In this document: positions 37,136 to 47,899 of the stretch, piece after piece
Layout of the letters: every line of letters begins with the position of its first letter
How positions within the stretch are numbered: position 1 is the stretch's first letter
Source: Bos javanicus
Taxonomy: Eukaryota; Chordata; Mammalia; Artiodactyla; Bovidae
Direction: 5' to 3'
NCBI RefSeq assembly: GCF_032452875.1
Contig: NC_083881.1
Coordinates: forward strand, 65,107,689-65,171,688
DNA: 64,000 bases
Notes under the pieces: model-generated
Database searches by the model: none
What the model was told of the DNA's origin: nothing
What the model saw: only the letters and a program-made list of their open reading frames with translations
Made by a program: the position numbers and the translations under genes

Positions 37136-39428
37136 GCTGTTTTAGTAAGTCATTCATTCATTTATTCATTGATTTACTCTTGGTGTTTATATGCCTATCT
37201 CCTCAACATATCATACATTTCTTTACCGTAGAGATTTTGATGCACTATTTTATTTCTATACGCAGAAAACTTGCAAAAAAATTTGTTGAATGAGTGAATA
37301 ATTTAACTTAAAAAAATAAAACGTAAAATATGAGTAGTAAAGAAATATGGGAGTTTTCCTTAGCTAAAGATGAATCAACCATAAGACAAACTTCATGATT
37401 TGAAAAAGAAAACAAAGTTTTAAATGTATATCTGCTGTAATACAGATAAACATATGATTTATATATGTGCAAAATTCCCTTAATTACTATGCTAGATAGA
37501 ATTTTTTTTTCTTATACTTAAAAACCTTGGGCTATGTTAATATAAAATGTTTTTTTAAACTTCTGCCCCAAAAGTTATAATGAAAACGCATTTGGCAAAA
37601 ATTTTATCAAACCTTTCATTGTATATATATGTGTATCTGTGTATCTGTCTAAATGAAAAAAAAAATGCATAATCCTTAGTAGGATAAAAAATTCTCTGTG
37701 CTACAAATGCAACATTCTCAAAAGGCTATGTCCTGGTAACTATCATAATCCTTTAAAAATTGTTTATATTCTGATTAAAAATCACCATGCTCCTATATTC
37801 CCACAAATAGTTCATATGGTAAAGAAATCAGTAAACTTACTTTTATGCGTAACATCTTTAACATTTGCTCCCCTTTCTGTGCTTGTGATTAAATGTAACA
37901 TTTTGAAATCCCAAAGTTCTGAGAAAAACATAAATCCTTGTCTCACAGCTGCTGTTTGACTCTGGAAACACATGCATTTTCTTTTCAAGCATCTACCATC
38001 AAAACTCCCAAAGGGCTTGGACTGGAGAACACCTGCATCTCTTCATTTAGTTCCAATAACAGAGCCTAAACTCCAAAATTACAAAAATAGACGCTCTGTT
38101 CAGCTGTAGTTACATTTTGCCCCTAATTCCCGTGAACAAAAATGCTAGGAGCATGAAATCATTCAGGCAAGCTCTGTCATCAAGAGGATAAGATTTTTTG
38201 CACCAGAAGCCCAGTGGGAACATGATAGAAAACTGGCAGCAATCACAGATAAAGTACATAGTAAAGTCCTCGGGGAGCAGAGAGGAAATGTAACAAGATA
38301 GATGGGTATAATTTTTACACGTTTATGCCCAAACCACAAATGTGAATTGTCTTTAATTGCTACAATATATAAGCATTCTGACTCATGTATCCTGCCAAAA
38401 ATACTAAAAATATAACTTCAAGGCAATTTACTTAATTCTACATTATGAGAAGAATTTTTTTGAGCAACAACAAAAAACATTTCTCCCAAATTAAAATTTA
38501 CAATCCAAAATATACTGTCTTCGTTTTAAAGATTACTTAACAATCCATATCCTAACCAACCAACTAAAAATGGTGAAAGAAGAGTGTGTGTTGTTTGCTG
38601 GTATATTTTAATCAGGAAAGAAAACTATATCCCCAATTTAAATATGAGTTTCCAGAGAACAGAATTGTGACTGTCCTTCCAAAAAACTACAAACAAAAGT
38701 ATATATTTTATGGGTAAAATATAAAATAACTTTTAATACAGGCCAGTCTAGTAAAGATAAAATAATTTCTGAAACTGATTAAAACCAGGGAATAGAAAGT
38801 TCAGCTTAAACTATGTTATAAATTAAATGACATTTTAAGGTACAGTTGTTTTAAATGATTTTTTATATATCCTCAAAATCATTTAATTCTGTTTTTCTAG
38901 TACTAGAAAGAAATAGTTTTTTTGAGTTTTCTATGTTAAAAGCAAATACAGCATGTTCATCTTATTTGCAAAAGTAACTACAGCCTAATTTTAAAAGATT
39001 ATCATCTTCCTTAATGGTGAACAAAATCAATTAGATGAAATTTTCTAGGAATAAATGAAATTAATAAATTTATTAACATTACAAAATACAGAACAGTGTC
39101 TTAACAGTAGCTTGTGTGAAAAACTCTAATTTCCAGCGGCACAAAAGTTCAAGACAAGTAGTAACTAAATAGAAGTTCATTAATAAATACCTGGAAAATA
39201 CACCATAATTTGTGCTATGTGAAGGATTGTGTTAAATTTTAAAAGAGACTTTTTCAAACATGGCATGGAAGTATGAAGGCAAATCACATGGAAGTGACTA
39301 AATTTATTCTGTTTATCCTGGACTACTCAGTTTAAAAAAAAAAAGTTTTGTGGAACATCTACCATATGCAGGGGAGAAAGAAGGTGCAATTAACCTAGTG
39401 CTTAAATTTTCATCATTAAGAGGTATGT
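37136..39428. other. AT-rich unique intronic sequence
   Basis: No gene or named repeat. About 37970-38290 has higher GC than its surroundings but no open frame or known motif. Confidence 0.5.
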
Positions 39429-39727
39429 AGTGCCATTAACTGGAGAAGGCAAGGGCACCCCACTCCAGTACTCTTGCCTGGAAAATCACATGGACGGAGG
39501 AGCCTAGTAGGCTGCAGTCCACGGGGTTGCTAAGAGTTGGACATGACTGAGCGACTTCACTTTCACTTTTCACTTTCATGCACTGGAGAAGAAAATGGCA
39601 ATCCACTTCAGTGTTCTTGCCTGGAGAATCCCAGGGATGGGGAAGCCTGGTGGACTGCCATCTATGGGGTTGCACAGAGTCGGACACGACTGAAGCAACT
39701 TAGCAGCAGCAGCAGTGCCATTAACTG
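39429..39727 (+). repeat. Bov-A2 SINE with 14-bp target-site duplication
   Basis: Complete dimer ending in (CAG)n. agtgccattaactg is repeated exactly at 39429-39442 and 39714-39727. Confidence 0.96.
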
Positions 39728-39904
39728 AAAGTGAATGATGTAGTATCAGGTGGGATGAGGGAAACTACACTGAGTTTTGCTTTAAACATGTTAGGCAACA
39801 GTAAAATATCTACTGGGCAATGTTCAAGAGGCGGTTAAAATTTGGAGTTTGGCTCTCAAGAGAAAATAAATGGACACAGAGATAAACACATAGGGTTGGC
39901 TGCT

Positions 39905-39906
<2 letters not shown>

Positions 39907-39940
<34 letters not shown>
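39907..39940. repeat. (CA)n microsatellite
   Basis: Uninterrupted run of about 16-17 CA units. Confidence 0.95.
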
Positions 39941-39942
<2 letters not shown>

Positions 39943-40282
39943 GGTTAAATCAAATAAACAGAAGAGGACTGGTCACACTATCAAAAACAACATATACTCA
40001 AGATACAAAGGAAAGAAACGCATCTGAGGAAGGAAATGAAGATGGTTCAGTAAGGAGAACCAACAGACTATATTGCACTAGTGTCAAGAATTGTGAACTA
40101 TAATGAATGACGTGGAAGACAGGAGACTCCTGAGTCAGACAAAGGACTATATTACTCATGGCCCAGCAAGCAGCATGAGTATCAACATATATATTTATAT
40201 AAGTTCCTTTTGCCCTCCAGTTTCACAGAGAAACAACAAAGATGTATCCGGGTAGATGACTTCACATGCAGTGGAATGCATT

Positions 40283-40352
40283 ATAAGAAATGAATCCTGT
40301 ACCTGAAACTAATTCAACACTGTAAATCAACAGTACTTCAAATAAAAAAAGG
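40283..40352 (+). repeat. Ancient L1 3' end fragment
   Basis: cctgtacctgaaactaattc, acactgtaaatcaacagtac, then an A-rich tail. Confidence 0.75.
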
Positions 40353-40659
40353 AGAAATGAACCCTGTGTTGAGGAACCAAATCTTTTATAATGGGCAGTA
40401 AGCAGGCACTCCATTGGCTCCAGAGGGACACTGGATCTATCTCCCAATACTGTTCACTATACAAATATCCTTTAAAAGCTAGTCCAGAATAAAGAGCAGT
40501 CATTGTCGCCATTCACAGTATGTACAAAAAAGCAAAAGATATCAGGTGTTATAACTTCTGAGGGCCAAGAGAGATGAAGGTTTCAATGGAAAAGGTATGA
40601 TCATACATAAATGCCAATGAAACATAAGATAATAAGTTCTGTCAGGTATATATAGGGTT
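40353..40659. other. Unique intronic sequence
   Basis: Nothing recognised. Confidence 0.5.
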
Positions 40660-40868
40660 GATTCCCAGGTGGCTCAATGGTAAAGAATCCGCCTGCCAAT
40701 GCAAGAGATGCAAGAGACACAGGTTTGACACCTGGGTTGGGAAGATCCCCTAAAGAAGGAAATGGCAACCTGCTCCAGTATTCTTGCCTGGAAAATTCCA
40801 AGAACAGAGGAGCCTGTCAGGCAGGCTATAGTCAATGGGGTTGCCAAGAGTCAGACACCACTGAGCAC
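40660..40868 (+). repeat. Bov-tA SINE
   Basis: tgattcccaggtggctcaat (tRNA-like head), gggaagatcccctaaagaag, attcttgcctggaaaattcc, ending near agtcagacaccactgagc. It contains a short internal duplication, atgcaagag, twice near 40698-40714. Confidence 0.92.
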
Positions 40869-40938
40869 ACATGTGCATGCACATATACACACACGTGTGT
40901 GTGCACATACTACACACACACACACACACACACACACA
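40869..40938. repeat. Compound CA/TG microsatellite
   Basis: acacgtgtgtgtgcacatac is followed by about 13 CA units. It directly follows the Bov-tA tail. Confidence 0.9.
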
Positions 40939-41056
40939 TTATTTCATGTCACTTATAAGACTAATAAATGGAAACTTCAGTCCAACAAACTGAGGACATA
41001 ATACTAATCATATCTGTTTACCAAAGAAAGATACTGGTAGGTATTCTCTCCAATGG

Positions 41057-41106
41057 GGGGTGGGAGGTGTGTGTGGGTGTGTGTGTTGGTGGGTGTGTGT
41101 GTGTCT
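41057..41106. repeat. G-rich (TG)n-type simple repeat
   Basis: A G6 run then GGG runs separated by TG repeats on the plus strand. Four G3 runs lie within about 40 bases, enough for a G-quadruplex on paper. Confidence 0.8.
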
Positions 41107-41219
41107 GGAGAAGAGGAAGAAACAGGGAGAGAAGAGGGTAGATGGTTAACATGTATTATATTAAGAACCTACTATTTATCTGTCAAATATATTCATACCC
41201 TTGACCATCTGTCATAATA

Positions 41220-41620
41220 ATCCATTTATTCATTCACTCAATAAAAGATTTTCTAAGAATTTCCTATATGTCAGGAAATTTTAGGTACTGGAGATAAAAT
41301 GATAAGCAGCCAGTGACTAACTCTGTCCTCGGAGAACTGTCAAATGGTAAAGACAGACAGCATTCAAATCACACAGCTACATAAATACTACTGTCATTAA
41401 GTGCTATGAAAGAAATATACAGTGAATTATGAAAATGAATGTAACAGAAATACTTAATCAAACTGGGAAGGCGAGAAGAGAAAAAGCAGCCTTCGGGCTT
41501 ACTTGAAGATATCGTAGGTGAGCTAAGACCTCAACACTAAGCTGAAATTCAAAGAGGGATAAGTTAAAAGGGTAAGGACCGTTTTAAGAATCCCAAACAG
41601 AAAAAAAAAAAAAAAAAGAA
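41220..41620 (+). repeat. L2 LINE 3' region
   Basis: tttattcattcactcaataa, ggtactggagataaaatgat, ctctgtcctcggagaactgt, agtgctatgaaagaaatata, gtgagctaagacctcaacac, in L2 order. It ends at an A tract (41601-41617). Confidence 0.82.
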
Positions 41621-42301
41621 TAGGCAAAATCATAATCACCACTGAGAAATTTAAAGAAGGCCAAGAGATCTGAAGCACAGAGAAAAAGAGGGACATAGCA
41701 AAAAGGCTGCTAACACTGACTCATAAATTGGAATGACTGTCCTGTCAGTTCCCTTTGATCCTAAACTGATAGTATTTTGTAGTCATTTTATATTCCTAAA
41801 TAGCAGGCACTTGAAAATTTATCTATACATTAGGATCAGATTAACAAAGACTAAGAAAGAACTTTTTAACAAGCAGAACCTGCTATAAATCATAGGCAAA
41901 ATATAGCATATAAAGAAGAGCTAAAGTTTATATTTAAAAAAAGAAAAGACAAACTGTTGAGAACCTATTTTAAAATATTTTACATACACAACTTATAGTC
42001 ACCACATACTTCTACTTCTGAAGGAAGTGAAGAAGAATCTAGTCTCTCTATTTATCTATACAAATGTAAGTAACAGAAGTGCCACTGATTCCTGTGAATA
42101 GTAGCAATGAATTCAGAAGGTGGGCTGCACTGGACTCCCATAGGAGCTTTTAGCTCCTTTGCTGGAATCAGCGCCAAATAGAGAAAGTGATCAAGAGGGG
42201 AGAAGGAAAAGATAAAATGGAGCTGCTAAGACTTCAAAGACAAAGCACTCCTGTGACATCATGGAAGTGTGGCTCTTTTGATAGTATTTAAGATGAAGTC
42301 A
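41621..42301. other. Unique intronic sequence
   Basis: No gene or named repeat. Confidence 0.5.
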
Positions 42302-42510
42302 GGGCTTTCCAAGTGACTAAGCCATAGAGAATCCAACTGCCAATGCAGGAGACAGAGGATGAATCCCTGGGCTGGGAAGATCCCCTAGACAAATAAATGG
42401 CAACCCACTCCAGTATTCTTAACTGGAAAATCCCATGGACAGAGGAGCCTGGCAGGCTACAGTCCATGGGGTCACAAGGAGTTGGACACAACTTCTTGTG
42501 ACTAAACAAC
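42302..42510 (+). repeat. Bov-tA SINE
   Basis: gggctttccaagtgactaag (diverged tRNA head), gctgggaagatcccctagac, ccatggacagaggagcctgg, ending ggagttggacacaac. Confidence 0.92.
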
Positions 42511-42524
42511 AATAAATATGAACT

Positions 42525-43281
42525 AAAGAAGGAGATTCTCAAAGTGAAAGTGGAGAGTGAAAAAGTTGGCTTAAAGCTCAACATTCAGAAAATGAAGATC
42601 ATGGCATCTGGTCCCATCACTTCATGGGAAATGGATGGGGAAACAGTGGAAACAGTGTCAGGCTTTATTTTTAGGGGCTCCAAAATCACTGAAGATCGTG
42701 ACTGCAGCCATGAAATTCAAAGACACTTGCTCCTTGGAAGGAAAGTTATGACCAACCTAGAGAGCATATTCAAAAGCAGAGACATTACTTTGTCAACAAA
42801 GGTCCGTCTAGTCAAGGCTATGGTTTTTCCTGTGGTCACGTATGGATGTGAGAGTTGGACTGTGAAGAAGGCTGAGCGCTGAAGAATTGATTCTTTTTAA
42901 CTGTGGTGTTGGAGAAGACTGTTGAGAGTCCCTTGGACTGCAAGGAGATCCAACCAGTCCATTCTGAAGGAGATCAGCCCTGGGATTTCTTTGGAAGGAA
43001 TGATGCTAAAGCTGAAACTCCAGTACTTTGGCCATCTCATGCGAAGAGTTGACTCACTGGAAAAGACTCTGATGCTGGGAGGGATTGGGGGCAGGAGGAG
43101 AAGGGGACAACAGAGCATGAGATGGCTGGATGGCATCACTGACTCGATGGACGTGAGTCTCGGTGAACTCCGGGAGTTGGTGATGGACAGAGAGGCCTGG
43201 CATGCTGCAATTCATGGGGTCGCAAAGAGTGGGACACGACTAAGCGACTGAACTGAACTGAAAGAAGGAGATTCTCAAAGT
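42525..43281 (+). repeat. BovB LINE, 5' truncated, with exact 21-bp target-site duplication
   Basis: The BovB body is 42546-43260, sense on plus: KVGLKLNIQKMKIMASGPIT, FIFRGSKITEDRDCSHEI, YGCESWTVKKAER, then a TGA near 42881 and the remaining C-terminus in another frame, ending gactgaactgaactg. The duplicated target is 42525-42545 and 43261-43281 (starts aaagaaggag). Its length and exactness indicate a relatively recent insertion. Confidence 0.97.
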
Positions 43282-43357
43282 TAAGAATGTATAAGGCTGG
43301 GTGGTACAATGTTTACAATATGGATGTTAAGAATAAAAGACACAATAATAAATAACC

Positions 43358-43545
43358 TGTGGAATAGACAGTGGAAAAATATTACATTTAGAAGACCCAT
43401 ATTCAGATTCTTTGCTTCAGAAACATTTGGACAATTTCAAGCCTCTTTGGTGGAACAGACAGTGGAAAAATATTATACAGTTAGAAAACCCATATTCAGA
43501 ATAAAAGTCTGACTTGTTAAACATTTGGACGATTTCTGAGCCTCA
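43358..43545. repeat. Diverged direct tandem duplication of about 90 bp
   Basis: Copy 1 (43358-43447) and copy 2 (43448-43545) share, in order, agacagtggaaaaatatta, ttagaa-acccatattcaga, aaacatttggac-atttc and gcctc. The second copy continues into a reversed MIR-like block (gagcctcaatttcctcctct). Confidence 0.85.
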
Positions 43546-43575
43546 ATTTCCTCCTCTGTTAGACAAACTAAATTT
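43500..43575 (-). repeat. MIR SINE fragment
   Basis: gacttgttaaacatttggac, then gagcctcaatttcctcctct, the usual reversed MIR core. It overlaps the second tandem copy. Confidence 0.55.
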
Positions 43576-44205
43576 GTTGTGCTGAAAACAGTCTTATTTT
43601 GTAAACAAATTGAAAAACTTACATGCAAGTGATTTATAAGTTGCAAAATACTGTGTCCATAATAAGTTTTATTAATACTGTTAATACTTCTTTTAGTCAA
43701 TTATATTTAATCCCATTTAAAAAGTTGTTCATTTTCTCACATTCTGAAGTCACAGTCGAAAAACTCTGCCTCTTTATCCTGAGTGAGCTTCTCTCAAAAC
43801 TCACTTCCTAATATATTCAATAATATTCACAACACTATCTGGTCCCCAATTTCAATAACCCCTTTCAATTTAGGAGCATATGCACAAAAGCAGTTGTCTT
43901 CCACACAGGATACCGTGATAATCAGAAGCCAATCAGAATGATCACCAAATTCCTCTAAAATACACCATCTGCCACATTCCAAAACCTCTCATTCAAATTA
44001 TATAAATCAATCGAAAAGCACATTAACAACCTCTTTTGGACCGTCTGTCTCTAAAAAAGACAGCAGGGATTACTTGTGCTTCCCTTAATTGTTCATCTAG
44101 AAGAGTTCAGAATTCTATCCAGAATCTTTTCCCCCTCCTGAAGCAAACATCAGTAATGACTCATGGGTGCTCCAGCCTCAAAAACCAAAGAAAAGCAAAT
44201 ACAAT
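43576..44205. other. Unique intronic sequence
   Basis: Nothing recognised. Confidence 0.5.
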
Positions 44206-44420
44206 CATCACTTACTTGCTCATTCATTCAGTAAATATTCGTTGATAGCCTACTATTTGTGGGATATTGTTCTAGACACTAGGAATACATCTGTGATCAA
44301 GAAAGACAAAAAATTCCAGCCATAATAAAACATTAAATTCTAACAGCAGGAAAAAAAAAAGCTCAACAAGACAAATCAGTAATATATATATTATGACAGA
44401 GTGTGATAAGAAAAACTTTA
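44206..44420 (+). repeat. L2 LINE 3' fragment
   Basis: attcattcagtaaatattcg, agcctactatttgtgggata, gacactaggaatacatctgt, then the L2 tail region. Confidence 0.8.
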
Positions 44421-44454
44421 GAATAGTAAGAAAACAAAATGTGTTAGCGTGAAT

Positions 44455-44649
44455 GTGTGTTTAGTCGCTAAGTCCTGTGAGACTCTTTTGCAACCCTATG
44501 GACTACAGTCTGCCATGTTCCTCTGTCCATGGGATTTTTCAGGCAAAAATACTGGAGTAGGTTGCCATTTCCTTCTCCAGGGGATCTCCCTGAACCAGGG
44601 ATCGAACCCGCATCCCCTGCATTGGCAGGAGAATTCTTTACCTCTGAGT
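44455..44649 (-). repeat. Bov-tA SINE
   Basis: tttagtcgctaagtcctgtg, ccatgggatttttcaggcaa, gaaccagggatcgaacccgc, cattggcaggagaattcttt. Confidence 0.92.
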
Positions 44650-45437
44650 ATGCACAAATATGCAAACAAGAGAGAAAAAAGTTTTTATATACAGTGGCTA
44701 GGAAAGAACTTGCTGAAAGGGTTATATTTCAATAAACTTGTAAAGGATTGTTAATAAATTATTTCTTCATTTAAAATTTATTTACAACTTGTTTATACCA
44801 TCAGTCATATACACACACACAGATAAACACACACCCTCTAAACTTTTTTACAGGAATGTGAGATTAATATTATTTTAGAAATAGCTTTTAAAAATAATAC
44901 TTATGAGCTCTCTCATAACCATATCATAACTACCATATCATAAATACCTAAGCCATGAATGTGGGTGGCAGTTCCCAAGATGGATGGAAAATTTAAATTT
45001 AAAAATACCCTAAATAAAGTATGTGAATGTAGTTTAACTAAAAACACATTTTAGGATTAAAACACACCCAAGGAATATTTTCAAAGAACCAAATGCATGA
45101 TCATATTAAAATTTTACATGCAAATCCATAAACATATCACTAAATGTAACACTTATATTGAACATTAGATGAATCTCCTTAAAAGAAGAAAAAATAAAAA
45201 AGTTTATCTTAGAAATATCATATGTATAATTTTTACAGTACTTTACTTTATAAAGGTTCAAAATGCAAATATATATATTGAGATCCCGAATATGCATTTA
45301 GATTACAAAAAATAATACAAATACTGTTATTAGAAAGATCAGAGTATTATCTAAATATGCTTGATTCGGTTCATTCTAGTGGTACACATGGCAAAACAAA
45401 AAAATGAAGAGTCCCTATCCTATGTAGGAACACACAG
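44650..45437. other. AT-rich unique intronic sequence
   Basis: No gene or named repeat. A short CA run lies near 44811-44822. Confidence 0.5.
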
Positions 45438-45640
45438 TAGGGACTTCCATGGTGGTGTGGTGGTTAAGAATCTACCTTGCAATGCAGGAGATACAGCTTC
45501 AATCCCTGGTTGGGGAACCAGAGATCTCACATACTATGGAGCCACTAAGCCCATGAGCCACAATGAAAGATCCCATGTGACGCAACAAAGCTCCTGCATG
45601 CCTCAACTAAGATCTACATACCCAAATAGATAAATTATTT
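45438..45640 (+). repeat. CHR-type tRNA-derived SINE
   Basis: ggacttccatggtggtgtgg, ttaagaatctaccttgcaat, tcaatccctggttggggaac, cactaagcccatgagccaca. Confidence 0.88.
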
Positions 45641-45894
45641 TTATTTTTATAAACTATTAAAAAAAAATGTGCAATAGATTTTAGTAACCTTAGTTCCTTC
45701 TTAGGTATCAAAATTCTAACCAGATGGTCTGGTCATTCTAATAACATTTTAATGATTTAATGATATGAAAACAAAACCTACCAAAAACTACTATTTGGAC
45801 AATCATAAAAAGGAGATTCTCCAATAGCATATTCAAAGAATATGATTAAATAGGCATTTAAAAAAAGCATGATTTAACCACTAATCATTTTTCC

Positions 45895-46312
45895 CAATGC
45901 AGGGGTAGATGATCCACAAAGGCTAATTCTTGCCCACCTCCTGTTTTGTGAATGAAGTTTTACTGGAACACAGTCACACCATTCATTTACCTATGGCTAT
46001 CTTTGGTCTTCCCTGGTGGCTCAGTAAAAAGAATCTGCCTGCAGTGCAGGAGACCCAAGTTTAGTCTCCAGGTTGAGAAGATTCCCTGGAGAAGGGAATG
46101 GCTACCCACTCCAGTATTCTAGTATTCTTGTCTAGAAAAGCCCACGGACAAAGGAGCCTAGCTCTGCAGTCCTTGGGGCTGCAAAGAGTCAGACAGGACT
46201 GAGCAAAGAGTCAGACAGGACTTTCACTTTTTCACGGCTTTTTTTGTGTGCTAAAACAGCAGAATGGAAACAGAGCCCATATGGCCCACAAAGCCCAAAA
46301 TGTTAGTAAAAT
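45895..46312 (-). mobile_element. Ancient DNA-transposon remnant split by a Bov-tA
   Basis: The left part (45895-46005: ttttgtgaatgaagttttac, ggaacacagtcacaccattc, atttacctatggctat) and the right part (46233-46312: gctaaaacagcagaatggaa, atatggcccacaaagcccaa) are in order for a non-autonomous hAT-like element. I recognise the consensus but cannot name it safely. A Bov-tA sits between the halves. Confidence 0.65.
46006..46230 (+). repeat. Bov-tA SINE with internal tandem duplications
   Basis: gtcttccctggtggctcagt (tRNA head), gagaagattccctggagaag, then ctagtattcttgtctagaaa. gcaaagagtcagacaggact occurs twice (46181-46200, 46203-46222), and agtattct is doubled near 46113-46128. Confidence 0.92.
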
Positions 46313-46629
46313 GTTTAGTAAAATGTTTACCACCCCCTACCTTAAACTACTGGTAAAGTCTTCAACCCGTAAGGGATGGGTAGTGGCCTCATCCTTACAT
46401 TTTTTTCCTTAGGGTTCCACACTCATCCTCATCAAGATGAAAATGTCTTTGTGAGGAGTTCTCTTCAAAAGAATGTTGATTCAGGGGTTCTCAGACTCAC
46501 CTTTCAAATACTAATTTCCAGTTTCTAGTGTGGATGTCATTCAGCTACAAAGGCTACTATATCAAATTCTGCTTTCAAATGGTTTTGCATCCCTGCATAT
46601 GTGCACTGCTTCAAACATTCAGTCCATAT

Positions 46630-46752
46630 AATCTCTGTCTTCAGTTCAGTTCAGTCACTCAGTCGTGTTCGACTCTCCGCGACCCCATGAATCAGAGCAC
46701 ACCAAGCCTCCCTGTCCATCACCAACTCCCGGAGTTCACCCAATCTCTGTCT
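46630..46752 (-). repeat. Very short BovB (about 100 bp) with 11-bp target-site duplication
   Basis: Only the BovB 3' terminus is present (ttcagttcagttcagtcact to cccggagttcaccc). It is flanked exactly by aatctctgtct at 46630-46640 and 46742-46752. Confidence 0.95.
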
Positions 46753-47580
46753 AGCTAATTACAAATCTTTTCATGGTTTCTGCTTTGAACTTAGTCAAAG
46801 TGAACTTACTTTGAACTCAAGTTTAATACATTTTCTATAAGCTACAGTATTTGTTACATATTATTAATTGAGTCCTACTCTTAACGCAGCTATCTGAAAT
46901 CACCTCACTGGCCAATTAATTCTAAAGAAGAAATTCAGACCACTGATCCTTTAAGAATATCTATCTAGCTATTTTATCTCCAGCATCATTGTCTTGGCTT
47001 TACTAACGACATAGTGACTAACTGAACTCACTGCTGACGTCAGGCTCTCCTTACCAACCTCTTTATCCCCAGGCTTCACTGATCCTTCTAATATCTCCTC
47101 TCATCGTGAGAGGTGTGGATCTGCTATTACGGTAGTGAATAAAATGAAATAGATTCTAGGCAAAGAATTTCTAAAAAAAATTAATTCTAAGAAATAAGAG
47201 CCTTACTTCTGTGTGTTTTTCCTTTTTTTACACCATCAATATCTTTTCCCTCTTGTAAATACACAGAACGCTCAAACCCCTATTTTAACATGGCAAACTA
47301 TGGGTCACAAAGTGCTACTATCCCAAGAAAAATATTTTCTCTTTGCAACGTTTTAAATTTCTTTTACTCCTTTCTATGTATTACATGATATATTTTAAAA
47401 TTCAGTTGGATTTAGTAGTGGCTGAACCTGAAGTTAACTGTTATACATACAAAGAAATTATCTCTTAATAAAATAGAATAAAATCATTATTGTTTGTAAA
47501 TACATCATTTATCAAAAATGATACAAAATACTTCATTTGAATTTTCAAAGAGGATAACTGCAGGGTGTATCCCAATGGAC
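46753..47580. other. Unique intronic sequence 3' of the second VPS13B exon
   Basis: Nothing recognised. Confidence 0.5.
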
Positions 47581-47584
47581 ACAA

Positions 47585-47665
47585 ATGAAAAAAAGAGGAA
47601 GAATGGATGAAAATGAGGGGTGGGGGGGAGGGAAGGTAAGGAAAGGAGAGAAGGAAAGAAAGTGC
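47585..47665. repeat. Purine-rich, G-rich tract next to a VPS13B donor site
   Basis: The plus strand is nearly all A and G and includes gaggggtgggggggaggg. On the VPS13B sense strand it is a C/T-rich tract starting about 60 bp past the donor. Such tracts can bind PTB or PCBP-class proteins (general knowledge). A role here is inference. Confidence 0.75.
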
Positions 47666-47725
47666 CTTTTTTAAAAGTCTTGCTGGAAAAGAAAATTCAA
47701 AACAAGTGAATAATGGTGTACTTAC

Positions 47726-47899
47726 CGGAACTGTGGCAGTAGTCCATACACTGTGGAACCTGGACTGTGAAGGCTATCAAATCTGGAGCTAAAAGGGATT
47801 CTGGCTTTCTGCTCTCATTGAGCCACTTGCTGCTATGAAGGTCTTTAGTGTCAGAAGGACCCTGAAGCAATGGAATCAACTTCTCTTTTCCACTGTCAC
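47726..47899 (-). CDS. VPS13B: VPS13B internal coding exon (174 bp, phase 1-1)
   Basis: This is the next VPS13B exon downstream on the minus strand. The acceptor ends ttcag immediately above 47899, and the strong donor gtaagt lies at 47720-47725 after TTCCG. The first two bases join the G left by the previous exon to make Gly. Then come 57 residues beginning DSGKEKLIPLLQGPSDTKDL and containing KWLNESRKPESLLAPDL, ending MDYCHSS plus one leftover G. Human VPS13B continues here, as I recall it, with Gly-Ala-Val-Leu-Leu, which fits the leftover G. The exon encoding that continuation is not in the window. The length is divisible by three. If the following intron were retained, the frame would run nine more residues (GKYTIIHLF) to a stop at 47697-47699. 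A C-rich tract on the sense strand starts about 60 bp past the donor. Confidence 0.9.

Larger units (their letters stand above)
1..47725 (-). other. VPS13B: VPS13B giant intron, 3' of the last visible exon (partial)
   Basis: From the donor at 47725 to the left edge there is no further exon matching the expected VPS13B continuation. I looked on the minus strand for frames encoding the next recalled residues and saw none. The stretch is intronic repeat and AT-rich unique sequence. It holds one processed pseudogene, about eight BovB fragments, an L1 insertion, many SINEs and several microsatellites, listed separately. Human VPS13B is known for very long introns, which agrees with this layout. 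Confidence 0.75.

Noticed and set aside
37970..38290. Slightly GC-richer island in the AT-rich stretch
   Set aside because: No CpG enrichment, open frame, repeat or RNA fold signal that I could support by eye.
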